Positions 7,201-8,703 of a DNA stretch of 8,703 bases are shown here, piece after piece. The DNA is taken from NCBI GenBank assembly GCA_903835275.1, contig CAILMK010000273.1:1-8703 (forward strand), given 5' to 3'. Made by a program: the position numbers and the translations under genes. The stretch comes from an uncultured bacterium (GTDB taxonomy: Bacteria; Bacteroidota; Bacteroidia; CAILMK01). Position 1 is the first letter of the stretch; the number at the start of each line of letters is the position of its first letter. Under the pieces are notes generated by a model. The model worked only from the letters and a program-made list of their open reading frames with translations. It was not told the DNA's origin and made no database searches.

Positions 7201-8703
7201 CTGATGTACCCATGCCCGTCGAATTACCACTGATAACTGTACCTGCGCCCAGATTCATGAAAATATTATTATAAGTCTTTACACCACTTACCTTCCCGTT
7301 GCTATACAGAACAGCCGAAGGATACGAATTTGCAGCGGTAACAATACTGTTATATGCAACCACAAGAGGATAACAATAATTTACAAGAAGTCCTGTACCG
7401 GTATGACCAACAAGTCGGATAAAATTATTTGCAATAACCGTAGTATCAGTATTGGTGGTACTTGTTCCGTAAATATACATTGCATAATTTATGGTAGATA
7501 ATATTATCCTGTTCCTGGAAATAGTCATGCTATCATTATAGTGAGTAATGATTCCATATCCCCAGGCACTATCGATTGTATTGTGATAAATCCAATTTCC
7601 CCTTTCTGCGATCGTTGTATAATTGGTAAATAAACCTTCCAGTTCAATACCACAATATCCACCGGAAATATAATTATTTTTCAGGGTAATATAATTTTCA
7701 ACGGAACCGAATACGTCATTCACCACATAACCGGGATTTGTAAAGGACGATGACACCTTTAGTAAGCAATTTTCAAATCCTACGTGGTTTGCGCCATTGG
7801 TAATTTCAACGGCATCTTCATATCCGTATCCATTATTACAATGATTGATCACCGATATTTTTTTGAACGTAACATAGTTTGCACCACTCAGGGAAATCAC
7901 ATATCCCCTGTACGCCCAAGGCCCGTAATTGCTGGTATCTATAACAACTTTACTGCTATCCCCGGATGCCGATTGAAAGATGATGGAATTTGTAGAAGAA
8001 GCTCCAGCAATATGATTGATCATAATTGATTCCGTATAGCTGCTATCTGCTGCATTGAAGGTAACCGCTCCGCAAACACCACGCGTATTCAAATCAAAAA
8101 CAGCGGCACGAAAAGATGTGTAATCCGGTGTGGTTTTCCCTGTATTATCTATTGTATAAGTACCTATAAGCCCTGTTTTGAGAACCGTTGAATCAAAATT
8201 TGTTTTTGTCCTGCTTATTGAAATCCCATTCGCGCTATCAGGAGATATTACAACTTTGTAAATGGTGCTTCCCGATGAAAAATTATAAGCACCTATATCG
8301 ATGGAATCTACAGAAGTGGGAGCCAGTATTCCGGTCCAGTAAAATGGTGTTTGCGTTACGCCATTTACCGACCAAACTATTTTTAAACTTTTAAGCGTAT
8401 CATATCCCCTGTTATTCAGCAATACATACACATCATGCGTCCCTGTGCAAAAACCACTGTCAGGTTTTACGACTGCTTTAATTTCAGGATTTACCGCTAT
8501 GGAAACAAATTCATCCGCGCCTATATCGGGAGTTTTCGGATCACGTATATCGCCATCTATATCGGTGGAATCATAAGCAAGTACTTTTGCCCTGCCATTA
8601 ATAAAGTGATTGCTTACATGTAAATCAGTATTGCTATTGTATACAGGATTTACTGCAGTATCATGTTTTGCGAAGCCCTTTCCTGAGCTAATCCATGAAG
8701 TAA
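4223..8703 (-). CDS. Giant modular surface protein with parallel beta-helix repeats, PKD and T9SS sorting domain (5' end outside window)
   Basis: The frame is open from the TAA at 4223 to the right edge: at least 1492 residues with no N-terminus. A GTG at 8431 is an internal valine codon, since upstream codons continue the same domain. Residues below count from the first whole codon (8699-8701). Residues 1-64 are the end of a choice-of-anchor-Q-like module (DIGADE). Residues 65-590 and 591-1110 are two related modules, each with a CARDB-like strand domain, a right-handed parallel beta-helix (Asn-rich turns such as YNNVIVGG) and a GDLHLT...GADE tail. Then come another CARDB-like domain (to about 1235), an Ig-like domain with paired cysteines, a PKD domain (about 1315-1400, NWNFGDG) and a T9SS type A sorting domain (1406-1492). 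Such proteins are exported, passed through the outer membrane by T9SS and anchored or released. A role in adhesion or glycan binding is inferred; no catalytic motif was recognised, though beta-helices can be polysaccharide lyases. Confidence 0.93.
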   Translation of the reverse strand, partial: TSWISSGKGFAKHDTAVNPVYNSNTDLHVSNHFINGRAKVLAYDSTDIDGDIRDPKTPDIGADEFVSIAVNPEIKAVVKPDSGFCTGTHDVYVLLNNRGYDTLKSLKIVWSVNGVTQTPFYWTGILAPTSVDSIDIGAYNFSSGSTIYKVVISPDSANGISISRTKTNFDSTVLKTGLIGTYTIDNTGKTTPDYTSFRAAVFDLNTRGVCGAVTFNAADSSYTESIMINHIAGASSTNSIIFQSASGDSSKVVIDTSNYGPWAYRGYVISLSGANYVTFKKISVINHCNNGYGYEDAVEITNGANHVGFENCLLKVSSSFTNPGYVVNDVFGSVENYITLKNNYISGGYCGIELEGLFTNYTTIAERGNWIYHNTIDSAWGYGIITHYNDSMTISRNRIILSTINYAMYIYGTSTTNTDTTVIANNFIRLVGHTGTGLLVNYCYPLVVAYNSIVTAANSYPSAVLYSNGKVSGVKTYNNIFMNLGAGTVISGNSTGMGTSDNNDFYTTGSVLGLWNSTTNCTAISDWQKTTSLDAKSISVNPDFRSVTNGDLHLTSASVKVMQKGIPLSIVKEDYDGEPRNKVPNMGADETRLISLDAAVVSIDSPTVDFCSGTKNVYATIYNAGLDTLKSVNVNWSVDGISMTTYSWTGTLTAHNSAQVKLGSVLYKSHNIKNIKVWTSSPNGSVDSNVVNDTAFNATGSGMSGIYTIGGAAPDFGGFNIAMAALYKYGVCGATTFKVRDGNYNESVVIKKVNGASNANRITFQSQSNDSTKVTIDTAWNGGTYYNDRSVALRFDGAQYVSFKKMSVEIISGEDFTYADAVELAGGASHDSLSGNIFYTYPYSILSFGSNIYDDMNTVESHNTIYNNVIVGGLNALSLLGYSGGAEKGNIIDHNLVDSVYADGVVCTYQDSLVVRNNIINLGLVNYGLYLANCPGSDTSIVENNFITLSGVAGIGLFSKDNALLNVYNNSVVNSSDNLGFATGYFTGTTSNKVNVVNNIFYNQINGAAIYGDNYGISKSDYNDIFSAGATVDANWNGTWYSLSDWQKLSKFDKHSISGDPSFYDVSSGDLHLTAASIYARHKGIHLASVKNDIDYQPRKSINPDMGADEVPQDSDDVGVEAIVGPANLSCGSSNTVVAVKIANYGISDQNSNFNVHINIKGTSVNSANYAFSGILKGSPGLKILHDTIVYVSFKTPLNTSSGGRYIITAYTDLATDGDNSNDTLTLSDSFVATPTAGFALNASTICAGDTLSVSDKGRGGKTYRYFIMNKFNVHVDSSGSANPYFISKTAGRYRVLQMILNSSGCADTISNTFEVDTVNSHFTFSTPLKNGTVKFSAADQGLKSYNWNFGDGSIDSIASPGHQYMATGWFHIQLKVHEAFGCTSSSMDSLNILFTGIFDENKNEFSVKVYPDPVVENAYVSYSLPASQKVVFEIYDLKGHMIASKNAGIQDAGNYTFPLTISDFKNASQGTYILKCNFGDKSYSRFIILCK
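4226..4486 (-). other. T9SS type A C-terminal sorting domain coding region
   Basis: The last 87 residues fit the T9SS type A sorting domain: VYPDPVVENAYVSYSL (where VYPNP is usual), a central EIYDLKGHMI strand, the segment between, and the closing QGTYILKCNFGDKSYSRFIILCK region with its GTYIL and final hydrophobic strand. The domain directs cargo through the type IX system and is normally cleaved off. Cysteines in the last strands, one second from the C-terminus, are somewhat unusual. Confidence 0.87.
4515..4760 (-). other. PKD domain coding region within the giant surface protein
   Basis: The encoded segment has the PKD hallmarks: NWNFGDGS, followed about ten residues later by PGHQY and then the closing strand IQLKVHEAFGC. 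PKD domains are Ig-like folds in secreted and surface proteins, often spacers or carbohydrate-binding aids. Here it sits just before the sorting domain, a common order in T9SS cargo. Confidence 0.8.
5372..6931 (-). repeat. Tandem protein module B (520 codons) of the giant surface protein
   Basis: This unit repeats module A: FCSGTKNVYATIYNAGLDTL and WSVDG, the linker GIYTIGG, GVCGATTF...KVTIDTA, beta-helix turns, DWQKLSKFDKHSISGDPSF, GDLHLTAAS and DMGADE. Aligned by hand over the 50 residues starting at GVCGA, 28 are identical to module A. The DNA has diverged, so the duplication is not recent. Confidence 0.85.
6932..8509 (-). repeat. Tandem protein module A (526 codons) of the giant surface protein
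   Basis: This unit runs from just after the first GADE (8510-8521) through the second GADE (6932-6943). Its order is: CARDB-like segment with FCTGTHDVYVLLNNRGYDTL and WSVNG, the linker GTYTIDNTG, the anchor segment GVCGAVTF...KVVIDTS, the beta-helix turns, then DWQKTTSLDAKSISVNPDF, GDLHLTSAS and NMGADE. The same order recurs in module B, which marks an internal duplication. Confidence 0.85.

Noticed and set aside
8429..8431. GTG as the start codon of the large minus-strand gene
   Set aside because: The frame continues upstream without a stop to the window edge, and the upstream codons encode the GADE-ending tail of another module, so the real start lies beyond 8703.
4223..8703. CRISPR array or DNA-level satellite within the long repeat-rich gene
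   Set aside because: The repetition is at protein-module scale (about 520 codons) with diverged DNA; there are no short regular repeats with unique spacers.

Overview
The window looks like chromosomal DNA from a Bacteroidota bacterium, probably of the Chitinophagales/Sphingobacteriales type. It is AT-rich. Its promoters fit the Bacteroidota -7 element (TAnnTTTG), and Shine-Dalgarno sequences are mostly absent. One gene ends in a type IX secretion (T9SS) C-terminal sorting domain, and another encodes an exported protein with a TonB C-terminal domain. No RNA gene, CRISPR array, phage gene or transposase gene was found.

Left part (1-2357, minus strand). Reading in the direction of transcription there is a HxlR-family regulator, then, 24 bp later, a short membrane-bound sensor histidine kinase with a GTG start and no partner response regulator in view. 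After a 113-bp gap comes the first 209 codons of yicC, an endoribonuclease gene that runs off the left edge. The yicC leader has a good -7 box and, just upstream of it, a degenerate 7-bp tandem repeat.

Middle part (2358-4147, plus strand). Divergent from the HxlR gene lies an NAD(P)-binding oxidoreductase of the F420-dependent NADP reductase-like family. The shared 160-bp intergenic region holds a 13-bp palindrome and a recognisable promoter. A HxlR regulator with a conserved N-terminal cysteine divergent from a reductase is the familiar layout of a small thiol- or electrophile-stress switch; this reading is inference. Downstream are a 38-bp palindromic REP/MITE-like element flanked by CAAT direct repeats, a small four-helix membrane protein of unknown function, a hairpin that overlaps the promoter of the next gene, and a secreted TonB C-terminal-domain protein. 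A perfect 15-bp-stem terminator, likely bidirectional, separates this convergent gene pair.

Right part (4223-8703, minus strand). One very large partial gene fills the rest of the window. The frame stays open to the right edge and encodes at least 1492 residues. It contains two tandem modules of about 520 residues (CARDB-like domain, right-handed parallel beta-helix, choice-of-anchor-Q-like tail ending in GADE), preceded by the end of another such module. Then follow a CARDB-like domain, an Ig-like domain, a PKD domain and the T9SS sorting domain. It is most likely a cell-surface or secreted adhesin or polysaccharide-binding protein.

I did not find a convincing undescribed defence, mobile or metabolic system. 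The best leads are the palindromic element with its possible target duplication, the HxlR/oxidoreductase operator, and the modular surface protein.
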